17,265 nucleotides of DNA from an uncultured Treponema sp. (GTDB lineage Bacteria > Spirochaetota > Spirochaetia > Treponematales > Treponemataceae), in contig CALELJ010000173.1 in assembly GCA_937902445.1 (NCBI GenBank), forward strand, positions 1-17,265. Reading direction: 5' to 3'. A program made the position numbers and the translations under genes. Position 1 is the stretch's first letter. Each line of letters opens with the position of its first letter. This document shows positions 1-12,300 of this stretch, piece by piece. Under the pieces are notes generated by a model. It saw only the letters and a list, made by a program, of their open reading frames with translations. It was not told the DNA's origin and did not search any database.

Positions 1-3
1 GCT

Positions 4-126
4 ACTTCGACAGGCTCAGCAGCCCTGCACCCGCCAAGCCTCCCTGCACATCCATAGGATCCCTGAGCGCAGTCGAAGGGTCCGTCTCCAAGTCCGCCAA
101 GGATCCCCAACCTCGTCGAAGGATTC
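4..126. repeat. Array of dispersed palindromic repeats on a 19-bp step (5' flank of giant gene)
   Basis: Three copies of the family with core CCCTTCGACAAGCTCAGGG are visible. One truncated copy lies at 5-20 (CTTCGACAGGCTCAGC), one inverted copy at 57-83 (GGATCCCTGAGC...GTCGAAGGGTCC), and one decayed inverted copy at 101-126. Between them, CCCTGCAC occurs at 23 and 42 and CCCTGAGC at 61, so the units are phased at exactly 19 bp. CCGCCAAG is also duplicated, at 31-38 and 94-101. Each core can fold into an imperfect hairpin. The same family returns at 14235-14375. Such elements are found as dispersed REP-like repeats in many bacterial genomes; no mobilising protein is present here. Confidence 0.8.
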
Positions 127-260
127 ACTCAACGGCCTTTTACGGCACGTTCAGACCCATAAAAATTCCACATTTTCTTTCTCCAAAATCTCCAATGAAA
201 AGAGGATTTTATACCAAAAAAATGTGAATTATGTAATAAATTTTTGATAATAACAAAAAG

Positions 261-289
261 TTTGCGTATTTTTTCATCTATGTTAGAAT
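261..289 (+). promoter_or_regulatory. Predicted sigma70-type promoter with extended -10 for the giant lipoprotein gene
   Basis: TTTGCG at 261-266 is followed after 17 bp by TAGAAT at 284-289, which is preceded by TG at 281-282 and so forms an extended -10 (TGTTAGAAT). The DNA just upstream (about 200-260) is strongly AT-rich with A and T runs, as in an UP element. A transcript starting near 296 would have a leader of about 58 nt before the GTG start. The -35 match is poor, so this remains a prediction from sequence alone. I see no gene in the rest of 127-353. Confidence 0.5.
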
Positions 290-341
290 AATCTTTAATT
301 AAAATGGCTTGTATTATCAATTAATGTACATGAAAAAAGTT

Positions 342-347
342 AGGGGG
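342..347 (+). promoter_or_regulatory. Ribosome binding site fixing a GTG start at 354
   Basis: AGGGGG lies 6 nt before GTG at 354-356. The earlier in-frame starts (TTG 309, ATG 324, ATG 330) have no Shine-Dalgarno sequence. Starting at 354 also gives a compact lipoprotein signal peptide instead of one with a 15-residue extension. Confidence 0.7.
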
Positions 348-353
348 CAAAAA

Positions 354-3300
354 GTGAATCTCAAAAAAGTTGGCTCAGCCATCAGAAAATTTATTCTGGC
401 TGCGGGACTTGTAGTACCGCTGTTTTCAACTGTTTCCTGTGAAATTGGTCTCGGTGAAAGCGTCGATACCCAGGCTCCGGTGATTTCCATTACCTATCCG
501 CCGGTCGGTGCGACTATCATGGAAGATTTTATTCTTTCCGGAACATACGCGGACGACAAGGGAATTACAGGCGTTACCGTAACCATCCAGGGAACTGGAA
601 TCGATAACGGAAACTTTTCCATGGGACCTCTTGCTGCCACATATGCAAACAACATCTGGCAGATAAACCTCAATAAATCAAACGGAACGGGCCCTTACAA
701 CGGTTACGATATTCCGGATGGTCCGATCGAAGTGACTGTCAACGTATCCGACGGCGGAAACCATACAACTACAGAAAAAAGAGCCCTCGAGATCGATAAT
801 ACAGCTCCTATCCTCATTCTTGCAAAGCCTCTGTCTACGGCTCAGGATGCAAGTGCCACGACTTACGGACGTGTCTTCAAGCTTACAGGTGATATCTACG
901 ATCTTCACCAGTCAAACGGAATCTCGGTAAAGGTTCACTATGCCCTCTATGACAGTGAATCCGGAACTATTGGAGCCGTAAAGACTCTCTTTGGATATTC
1001 AATAAACAGTTCAATGACAGATGACAGCCCTCTCATCATTGCTCAGTACTATCCGACAAATGAAGCAAACGACGATTCCAAAAAAGCAATGCGCCAGAAC
1101 TACATTACCCTCTACGGAACTGACGCAGATGCAGGCAACGGACATACCCTCGACAAGGTTTTCTATTGTGGAGTTCAGCTTACTGACTGCGCAAAGGTTT
1201 ACCGTAATCCGGCAGACCAGACGGGTGCTGAAAAAGGTAATACGACAGAAAGATATTATATAAACTCTACAAACTTCTATAATGAGCTTCAGTCTGAATC
1301 TTCAACAAGGTCAGGCGGAAAGAATTTCAACATCTCGGCAACAAAAATCGCAAAGATGTTCAATGGTACCGGAACTGATTATACAGCCGACGACAAGGCA
1401 GCCATCGTTGACGTACTGAACACAAAGGGCAACTGGTCCACATCAGTTGCTGAAAACATCAATCCGGAAGAATCATCAAAATTCCTCATCAACCCGGACA
1501 ACAGCCCTACATGGAATGTAAGCGGTTACGAACTTGGCGGTGCCCTTGGCGATGCGGACACTGGTTTCAGAGCCCTTGCACAGGGAAGTTCCGTATCATT
1601 CAACATCAACGCCGGTAAGGATAATACCCTCATCAGACCGGAAACAGTTTCAGTAAAACTCAGACACTTCACAAGCTTTGAAAGCTACAAGTCGGACGTT
1701 TCTTCTGGAGATGACATCATTCTTCTTGAAAAAGGAAGCTGGAGCGAAAACGATGCTTCCACTGCGATTTCACAGCAGTTTACTCCTACAGGTAAGGACG
1801 TTACATTGCGTGCCGGTGAATTCTACGTGTTTGTCGTGGAAGGTATTGACCGCAACACCAACGATGTGGTTTCTGCGGACGGTGCCGTATACGGCTTCAT
1901 GGTAAAGAGGGCAGAGACTCCTCCTGAACTTTATGATGTATCGACCAGAGAAATCATTGACGGCGTTATTAGCGTCAAGACCATAGACGAGGCAGCCGGT
2001 GGATTCACCGACGGAAAGAAGAAGATCTCGATTTCCGGTAAGGTAAAGATGCTCGGTCAGGAATTCGCAGAAGATACTCCTGTCGCAGTTTCATATACAT
2101 GTTCAAATCTTCTTGATTCAAGCCAGGTTATCGGTGACCTTGGTACTGAGATCACTGTAAATCGCGGTGAAGTTGTGGACGACATGGCCGACTGGTCTGT
2201 TGTTCTCGGCGGAAAGCTTTGTCCTGATGCTCCAAGCAAATACAAGATCACTGTGAACATCGTGATGAAGAATGCTTCAGATATTACTTCTGCGGCAGAA
2301 AGAATCAACTTCTATGTTGACAACATGGAGCCGGAAGTAAAGAACGAAAAGGTAAGCCCTTACGTTGTCGTAGGTGAAAGCAATGTCCTTAACGGAACTG
2401 TAAAGTATTCCGCATCGATTGCAGATAACAATGAAGTTGCCGATGAAAACATCGGTACATGGTTTGCACGTAACGGTGATGCTGAAATCGCTAGCGGACC
2501 TATCGATAAAACAGACTTTACGACTACGGCAATCGACACGACACGTATTGGTGAGACAGGAACCCTTACAATCGAAGCTGATGCCTGCGATAAGGTAGGC
2601 AACGTCAAAAAGCATATCAAGACCTATGCCGTTGACCAGAAGACAGATAAACCTGTGATCACACCAGGCAACTACAAGACAGATGTTGCTGCAGACGACA
2701 TAAAGGTAAACAGCAACCTCTTTGGCATCACAAGCAACAACAAGATCTATGCCACAATCACTGATGATGATGGCATTGGTGCCGTAAGGGTATACAGAAG
2801 ACTTCTTCCAGCCGGAACTGAAGAATTGATTATGGATGAGTCAGGTGACGGCATGCTTACTTATGCCCTTACAATCAACCTCAATACATTCACAGTTGAA
2901 GGAAAGTACAAGTTCAGGGTGGAAGTTGACGACAGCCTTGGTGAGACAGATTACTCAAAGATCAAGGATGAAGACCATGTATTCTATGCAGGTGTTTCTT
3001 CCGGGGCACCATCCATCCAGAGAACAACCCAGGACAATCTCTATGTCAGCACAGAAACTCCTTGCGTGGTAAAGGGTACTGTTGATGTAAAGGCCACTAA
3101 GGTCTTGAGGCACACAACAGTAAACGCAAGTGATCCCGGTGTAGAGGTAACTACATTTACTCCTGGAAGCGCTGAATGGGAAGATCACTATCTTGCACCA
3201 GTTGCAGAAGGTGGCAAGGTATACTATTTTGCCTACGATGTATTCGGTCAGACTACGGCCGCAACATTCACATACAGAATCGACGTAAAGGCTCCTACAG

Positions 3301-6300
3301 TTGCTCCTGACTGGACGGGACCTGCCGATGCAGGAAAGTGGACAAATGCAAGTTCTGTAGCCTTCAAGATTCCTCTTTCTGATGCATGGGACAACGCAGC
3401 TGGTAAAGTTATCGATTCACTCAGCTCAAGCGGAATTGATTCAGCATCGTACTGGGTAGACACATATAACGGTGACGGTGAGCCTACGGGAACATTGGCC
3501 GGAAGAAACCAGTACAATGAAAGCAGATACGGAAATCAGTACCTCAACTATGATGCAACAATAGATCTTGCCGATGGCAAGCATAAGATTTACGTCAAGG
3601 CAGTTGATAATGCCGGCAACAAACTTGAGATAAAGGATGCCGCCTATGAATACTGGATTGATACGACAGCTCCTGTAATTGAATCCGTTACAAAGAGCAT
3701 TGCTGCTGATAAGACTCTCAATGCATATGACGTCAAGCCAGAAACTCTTGCGACATCACCTGTCACCATTACGGTAAGTGCAAAGGATGAAGTTGCAGGA
3801 ATTGATGTCAGTGGAATCAAGGAATACAAGCTTGTTGAAAACAACAGGGAACTTGCTCTTGTCGCTTCTGACGGCAGATTCTCACTTACACAGGCAGTCC
3901 TTACCCATGGTGTACACAGCTTTACTGTCAGGGCATATGATAAGGCCGGCAATTATAGTGACAGTGCTCCAGTAGAAATCAAGGTAGACTCTACATTGCC
4001 TCTGGCAGCAGTTACTTCTGTTTCACCAACTGTTACAGTTAAGGAAGGTGGTGTAAACAAGACATATGTAAACGGCGTCATTTCAATCAGCGGTAATGCA
4101 AGCGATGAAACTGCTCTTGGAGAGACAGCTGATACTGTTGAAGTATTCATTGATGATGTTTCAAGAGGCAATGCTGTACTTACAGACCAGTCATGGACTT
4201 TTGAAAACTACAATACAAAGGTTCTTACAGACAATGAAGAACATAAGGTCAAGGTTGTTGTAACAGACAAGGCCGGCAACAAGGGAACATCTGCAGAATA
4301 CAAGATCAACGTCAAGCAGAGTACAGATACTCCTGTGGTCGAGCCAAGCAACTACAAGACAAATATTGAGGCTGCAGATCTTGCACAGAACAAGAACCTC
4401 TTTGGAAAGACAACCAACAACAAGCTCATTGCAAACATCACCGATGATGATGGTATCGATGAAATCGTTGTTTCATATAAGAAAAATTCCGACTCGTCAT
4501 GGACAGCTGCACCGGCAATTAAGGTTTCAACTGTTGGAAACATTGAAAAGTCATACACGCTCAACTATGACCTGAGCGCCCATGCAGAAGGAAAGTGGAA
4601 TTTCAAGATCCAGGTAACAGACGTCCTCAAGGAAACAACAGCTGAATACAAGAATACACCTGTTGAATTCAATATCGGTGTTTCTGACGGAGCTCCTGCA
4701 ATCAGCCTCACTACGGCAGACAATATATGGCAGAAGCCTTCTACTGAATTCTCAGTAACTGGTACGGTTGCTTCAAAGGCCACCAGAATTGAATGCCGCA
4801 CGTTGAATGCTGATGGTAGCGTAAAGACATCGACACCGCTTACATATACGGCAGGTTCTACAACTTGGACTCATAAGATTACAAGCGATGAAGGTGCAAC
4901 CGTTCACTTTGTGGCAATCGATGAGTTCAAGCAGGAAAATGACATTCCATTTACATACAAGATAGACAGCCATGACCCTACAATTGCCTCAGACTGGGTA
5001 AATGCAGATGCAAATCACGGTGCTGATGTAGTATGGAGAAATTCAGACAGCCTCAAGCTTGAAATCCCTGTATCAGACAGCTGGAATGGAAATATTGCTA
5101 CTGGTGAAAAGTGGGGCGTAAACAGCATAAGTGGAATCTCAAGGGTTTACTACACTGTTGATGGTGGTGCAGAAGAAGGTACTACTGAAGGAAATCTTTA
5201 CGGTGACGGAAACAAGGCAAACTACAGATACTACAAGACAACTCTTGCACTTTCTGATGGTGAGCATGCAGTAAAGGTATTTGTTGTGGATGATGCCGCC
5301 AGAAGCATAAACAAAACTTATACATACAACATCGATACAAAGGCACCAAAGATCACTGACAGCAACTTTATTGTCGATGGCAGCGTTCATGCGTCAACTG
5401 TAAGCAAGAGCGACCTTGACAACATGGGTACAAAGAAAATCAGGATCTCTGCAAATGTAACTGATCTTGTTCTTGATGGAATCACCCATGTCAGTGGAAT
5501 AAAGACAGTTGAGCTTTACGATGGAAATGCAAAGGTAGCCATTACTCCTGCTGTATCTTCCGGAGTCTATACATTCGAATTCCCTAATGAAGGTGCAGCA
5601 AGGACAATCCTTACAGACGGAACTCATACATTCACAGTGCGTGCAACAGACAATGTAGGCAATGTTTCTACAGGTACTCCTATTATGGTTACCGTCGACG
5701 GAACTTTGCCAAGCGCTGCTGTAAGCGGTGTATCTCCTACTGTTACAAAGGACACGACAACATACATCAACGGTATCGTAAAATTCACAGGTACAGTATC
5801 TGATAATTCGGCTCTCGGTACATCAATCGACTTCCTTGTTGATGGTACAAAATACGGCGAATCAATTCCGGTGGATGCAGGTTTGACTTACAAGGCCTGG
5901 GAAATGTCAGTTGATACACGTGATCTTACTGATGATGTAGAACATAAATTCACTGTAAAGGTGTCGGATACAGCCGGCAACCAGACAACATCGGCCGAAT
6001 ACAAGGTAATTGTAGACCAGGATACTGATATTCCGGCCATTGCGTTCGCAAATCTTTCTGCCGGTGACAATGTCTTTGGTACCGACGGAAAGGACAAGAT
6101 CACATTCACTGTAACAGAAGACGATCTTATCAAGTCAATCAAGGTTTATGTTGATGGCAGTACAACTGCATCTTATGTATATGAACCTGCAGCTCCAGAA
6201 CTCAGCACAAAGACTGTAAGCCTCAATGTGACTGCTGCTGCAAATGATGCTGCCAAGGGTGACATCAATCTTGCAGAAGAAGGAAGCCATAAGATCAACA

Positions 6301-9300
6301 TCGTCGTTGAGGATAACCTCCTCAGAAACGGCGACAATGCAAAGAAGACAGGTGATACACAATTCATTCTTGACAATTCAGTTCCTGATCTTTCAGAAAC
6401 AAAGATCGGTGAATCTGGTCTTATCACAAATGGCGGAGACGACAAGAAAATTGTAGTTTCTCTTACCGCCCGTGACGGTTATGGACTTTCAAAGGTCGAA
6501 ATAACTGACAGCATGAATGCTTCTTCAAAGTGGATTCTCACACCTGAAGCAAGCGAAATCAACAGCATGTCCCGTGACTATGAGATAAGCTTCGGTTCCG
6601 TTATCGGAACGCTTGCTGACGGAAACCACGTGATCACAATCAAGGCAACAGACCTTGCCGGCAAGACGACCCAGATCAAACGCAATGTCACTGTCGATAC
6701 AGTGAAGCCAAAATTTGAAAAAGTAAGTGAAAGCGATGCGGCTGCGGCACCAAAGATTACTACAGCATCAAAAACTATTGATGCCAAAGCCTGGTATAAG
6801 TCTCAGCAGGTATCTTTGAAGGTAATGACTTCTGATGTTTCAGGTTCCGGTGTTTCAAATGTCGAATGGACGACAGATGATGCAGCTTCAGAATCTGCAG
6901 TCTGGTCAAGCCTTACAAAGGACAGCGGTACTGATGGCCTTTGGGCAGGTACTGTAACTCCTCTTGTTCAGGGTGTTAATACAATAACTGTAAGAATCAC
7001 TGACCGCGCAGGAAACTCTGAATCTGCAAAGCTTTATCCTTATGTGGATACTGAAGTTCCTGCTGAAACAACTCTCGTAAAGGTTGACGATGTCGATGGC
7101 GCTGATGTTGACAGAAAGATCGTAAACGGCACAGCTGATGTTGTTGTTCTTTTGAAGGCAAAGGATACAGGCAATGTTGATGAATTCAAGGCAACAGGCA
7201 TTGCTTCCGTTTCTGTTTCAAGAATCGGCGGAACTGACCTTGCGGATGTAGTTGGCACAGCTACGGCAAATGCTGATGAATTTAAGATTGTCATTCCAAA
7301 GGAAAAACTTGCAACCGGAATGGTCATCGTCAAGGCAACGGACAAGGTGGGCAACTTCCTTGAAACATCCCTCTTCCAGATGGAACTGGACAATACGGCT
7401 CCAAAGATCAAGATCAGCAATCCTGCAAGCGCAAAGACAGGTGCTGATATCTACGTAAATAGAAAGATTGCATTCTCCGGTACTTCAAGCGACAAGAACC
7501 TTGATGACTCATCAAGGCCAGTTCTTGAGTATGCCCGCTGGAATGATTCAGCTTCAGCATGGGGAGAATGGAAGACACTCTCTGTAGACTTCACTGGTGA
7601 TACAACCGCCGGCACATGGACAACACTTCCTGTAAATACGGAAACTGCTTTCGTAACAGGTGCTGAAACAAAGGTTCCTGACGGAGCAAAGGTAAAGGTA
7701 CGTGCAAAGATCACGGACAAGGCCGGCAACCTTAGCGATCCAGATGAAAAGGAAAATGAAAGTGATGCAAAGCCTCAGTGCGAGACAAAGGAATTCATCG
7801 TTGACCAGAATACTGACCGCCCTGTAATCAGGGTAACGTCACCAAATACATTCCAGTCAAAGAATGCAGAAGGTACTGTTGTTGACATGTCTTCTACAGT
7901 CTACGCATGGCAGAAAAACCTTACATACATCAGCGGTATCGTTACTGATGATGACGGTTCACTCACAAAGAAGGCTGCCGACAAGGGACGCCTGTACTAT
8001 TCAACTCAGTCAAATCCTGATCCAGCTACAGCCAGTGCCTGGACGGAACTTGATGCTGAAAGCGGTTCATGGCAGATCAACTTTGTCAAAGAAAATGGCA
8101 ATCCGGATGATGGAAAGTTCACTGTGCACTTCATGGTAAAGGACAATGAAGGTGCAGTTTATACTTCTACAGCTACAGTAAACCGTGACAAGTCAATCAT
8201 TCTTACAGACGGAACAAACGAATACGGTGCAGTTGGTTCAGCCGCTCCAAAGAACGACACTACCTTCTACATCGGTATCGATAACAGCGCTCCTCTCGTA
8301 TCCAATGTTGACTACACAAGATTCTCTAAAAAGAGAAACGCTGATTCTGCCGCAAACACTCTCTTTGGCGGAGACACGACAAAGTTCAAGCTCAAGCTCA
8401 AGGCAGAAGATACAAACGGTATCAAAAAGGTAACTATCTCACATGCAAACTTCGGTGCTTCAGACCCTGTTGTACTTGTGGCTGATGTTGTCGACGGTAA
8501 GGGCAACGGAACCTATAAGACTTCCGGTTACATCGACATTTCTGATACTGAAAAGTGGACAAGCGGAACTTACACATTCAAGGTGACAGCCGTTGATATG
8601 GCAGACCTTGAGAAGGTTGAAAACATTTCAATCAATATTGATAATGACGCTCCGGAACTTACAATGACTTCACCGACACAGGATGAAAGGGCAAAGCCAA
8701 CAGACCCAGGTGCTCCTGTTGTTGATACTGTATGGGGTGCAAACGTAAAGGCAACTGGTGCCGTCAACGGAACAAAGAAGCTTTACTATGCAATCTCTAC
8801 GACAGACAAGGTAAGACCATACATGCCTGTTGAAAATCTTGCCGACCTTGCAGCTTCTTTTGGAACAAAGCTTGAAAACAACTTCTCGGCAGAAGATAAG
8901 ACTGCACTTACAAAGTGGTCTGGAAAGGATGTTGACGCTGACGGCAATTCAACTCCAAAGACAGACGGAACTGTTTCAGCAGAAAAGAAACAGAGACCTT
9001 CTTATGTGACAAAGGATAAGGATGACAAACTTGTCTACAGGGAATTCAATGAGTTCAAGACTTCAGCACCATCTTCATGGAAGCTTGCCTTTGACGGTGA
9101 TGATGATCCGTCAAACATTACTACAACTCATACAAAGAAGGTGAATGACTGGCTTGTAGACCTTGGTGTTACTACAAAGCCTCTCATCGAGGATAATACT
9201 TTCACAACATATGTAAACCTCTATCTCTGGATCTGGGCAGAAGATGATGCCGGCAACGTAACTGAAAGGTCATACCCTATTGAAGTTGATCCACAGGGAA

Positions 9301-12300
9301 GCCGTCCAAAGATTGATGAGATTACAAATCCTGAAGTTGCAGGAACAAAGGTAACCGGAAAGGTTCGTGTTTCAGGTAGTGCAACTGATGACGTAAAGGT
9401 AAAGGGTGTCTGGCTCCAGTTCATTTCCGCCCAGCATAACCTTAAGAAGAATGCCCAGGTTGGAAGCGACTGGGACAACACTGGAAGAATCTACGGAACT
9501 ACAGGTTCTGGCTTCAACTTTACCAAGGATGACCTTGATTACATGGCAGCCGCCGGAATGAAGGTATTCAAGATAAAGGACTACAAGTATGATAAGGAAG
9601 TAGACGCTGCAGGTCAGGCAGAACAGTGGATTGTCGGAACATCAACAATCAAGTCTGGTGAGACGGCATCCGATTATGCAGCCTTCGTAAAACCGGCATC
9701 TTCTTCATGGAACCTCAAGATCAATACGAACAGCGAATTTGCTCCAGTAAACAAGGAAGATTCGACACCGACAACAAACAATGTTGCCTTCCGTGTATAT
9801 GCACATGACGGAGAATTCCTGAGCCTTCCAAGAGTATCTTCAATGGTATTCGATACTGAATCGCCTGAAATTTCAGGACTTACACTTGTTCAGTATGGTG
9901 GAGTTGGCGGAACTACTGTAATTGCACAGCGCGCATACAAGGAAGACATGTTCATCAACAGCAGCTGGTGGCTTGAAGGTTATGTAAAGGATGACACTGT
10001 AAGCGACCTTGATGTCCTTGGAACGGAACTCATGGTTGACGGTGAAATCAAAACAAGCGATGACTTCAAGGTAACTGAAATCCATCCGGAAACAATAGTT
10101 ACTGACAAGTCCGTAAAGATTACAGCCGAAAATATTGCAGATTATGGAAGCGGTGTTGAAATTGGCAAGATCTACGAACTTGTAAATGGAGAAATCTACC
10201 ATACATATAAGTTTGCCCTCAAGCTTGATACATCCGGCATTGATAAGTGCGGTATGTTCAAGGGTAAAGTTGAGGCAACTGACAATGCGGGACATAATGC
10301 TACACCGGCAAAGATCACAATCAATGTTGATAAGAATGCTCCTTCTATCGTAACAATGTATGAATACAACCAGTCTACAAGGGCTCCTGTTACTGAAATT
10401 TCCGGCGGAAAGACTGTAAACAAGAAGCACAAGTACGAAGAAAAGTACAACGTAAGTCCTCTTGTTCAGAACTCTGACGGCTATTACACATTCGGTTCTC
10501 AGGTAATGGAAGAATCCGTATCGGTTACAAAGGACGGTGTTACAACAGCCTACAACCAGTCAGGATTTGCCCGTGTCGCATTCTACTTCATGAGACGCAA
10601 TTCAGGCGATGCTGAAAACAACCAGTGGCTGTACGACATCATGGAAGACAACAGCAGGATCAATGTCAAGGATCTGAGTGCTTCTGGTCTTGTATTTGAA
10701 GATGGACTTTACTGGACTGTAAAACGTGTCACACCGACTGCAACAAGAAATATTGTTAAAGGTTCCTTTGGTGATGATGTACGCCCTGATGTACGCCCAG
10801 GCAGCCTTGTAAAGATCAACGGTGCCTACTACACGACAACAGATGAATCAAATTCGAAACAGCTTGTTCTTTCCGAAGAACTTCCTGGCGATGGAACAGC
10901 TCAGATTACAGCTCTCGTTGCCAAGGCTCAGGTTGTTGACCATCTTGTTATGGAAAGCGCCGTTGACGGTACTGTAAGAAACGATGATGGCGACGGCATG
11001 GTTGAATCCGTAAAGAAGACAGGTACGACATGGACATGGGATGCTTCCGTTAATACAAAGACAATCGAAGACGGTCCTATTGAACTGCACTACGTTGTAT
11101 TTGATGATGCCGGAAACTATTCTATTGGAATCGTCGGCAACAGCGAAGACTATGAAATTCCAGACGGAACAAACAGAGACCGTGTATTCTATAGAAAGGA
11201 TGCAATCAACATCTGTAACAGGGCTCCTCGCCTTTCAAAGGTATTCCTCGGAACAGACCTTAACGGCGACAACAGCTATACACAGAGTGAATTTATCGAA
11301 TACGACATCTTTGGTAGAAACGGCAGATTCACAACTGCTGTTGATCTTGAGACAAGATCTTACACAGGAAAGAGTTTCAGAATCAAGGACAAGCTTGCCG
11401 TCATGCCGGAATTTGTCGGCGGAAACAACATCACGAAGAGTGATCCAATCAAGGTTGTATTCAGCAATGATGCAACTAAGGATGAGAAACCTTATGTAAC
11501 ATCTGCTTCTCCGGTAGCTCCTGTTGAGGATCCTTTGACGACAAAGGTAAACGAAAACAAGTTGAAGCTTGTTCTTTCTGACGAAGTCAAGACTGTATGG
11601 AATGACAGAAACAACTGGGGTGCAGACAAGAAGGCTGACGCTGCGGAAATTTATGACAATCCGTCTTCAGACCTTCATGGCCTTGACTACTACATGTATC
11701 TCTATGAGTTTGAAAGCGCTGATGGTCAGCTTGGTGCTGAAAGTTCCAATGATGAAGTAAACGGCGGAATCGGTAAGCGCCAGATGTCTTTCACATTCTG
11801 GGACAACACGACTGATACTGTACAGGGTACATCAAGCAACTACTGTTACCTTAAGATCAAGGATCTCATCGTTGATGTTGTTGATACGACACCACCAGTC
11901 GTAAAGATCAACCCATTCCACTGGACAAGCAAGACTGACTGCAGCGTTCCTCTTGATGATAACGGCATGCCTCTTGGACACATCGACCTTGAAACTGCAG
12001 AACAGCCAAATCCAAAGGTTTCTGGCCAGGTTATCATCCGCGGTACAGCCTATGACAATACACGCCATGGTGGAATCTACATCAGCGATCCATCAGGAAA
12101 CGAGGAGCATCAGGTTGCAAAGTTTGAAAATGGTGAATGGTCTGAAGTTACAGATGACTGGCCATCATACTGGAAGAGCTTTGAGATTACGGAAGACTAC
12201 GGAATCACACAGGATGGTCATACTGTCGAATGGAAGATGGTTATGGACATGACGACATTCGGTGTTGATACAGGAAAGATTCTTACTGCCAAGGCCGTTG

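Noticed and set aside
4..126. CRISPR array made of the regularly spaced 19-bp units
   Set aside because: The units are decayed and palindromic, with no constant repeat plus unique spacer layout and no cas gene in the window.
295..324. TTAATT...AATTAA inverted repeat as a possible operator before the giant gene
   Set aside because: The arms are six AT-only bases in strongly AT-rich DNA, so a chance match is likely.
309..353. An upstream start (TTG 309, ATG 324 or ATG 330) for the giant gene
   Set aside because: None has a Shine-Dalgarno sequence, while GTG 354 has AGGGGG six bases before it and gives a standard lipoprotein signal peptide.
9873..10430. A 185-residue minus-strand ORF within the giant gene
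   Set aside because: It is antisense to clearly coding Ig-like sequence, has no ribosome binding site that I can see, and its Cys/Ile-rich composition is typical of a shadow frame.
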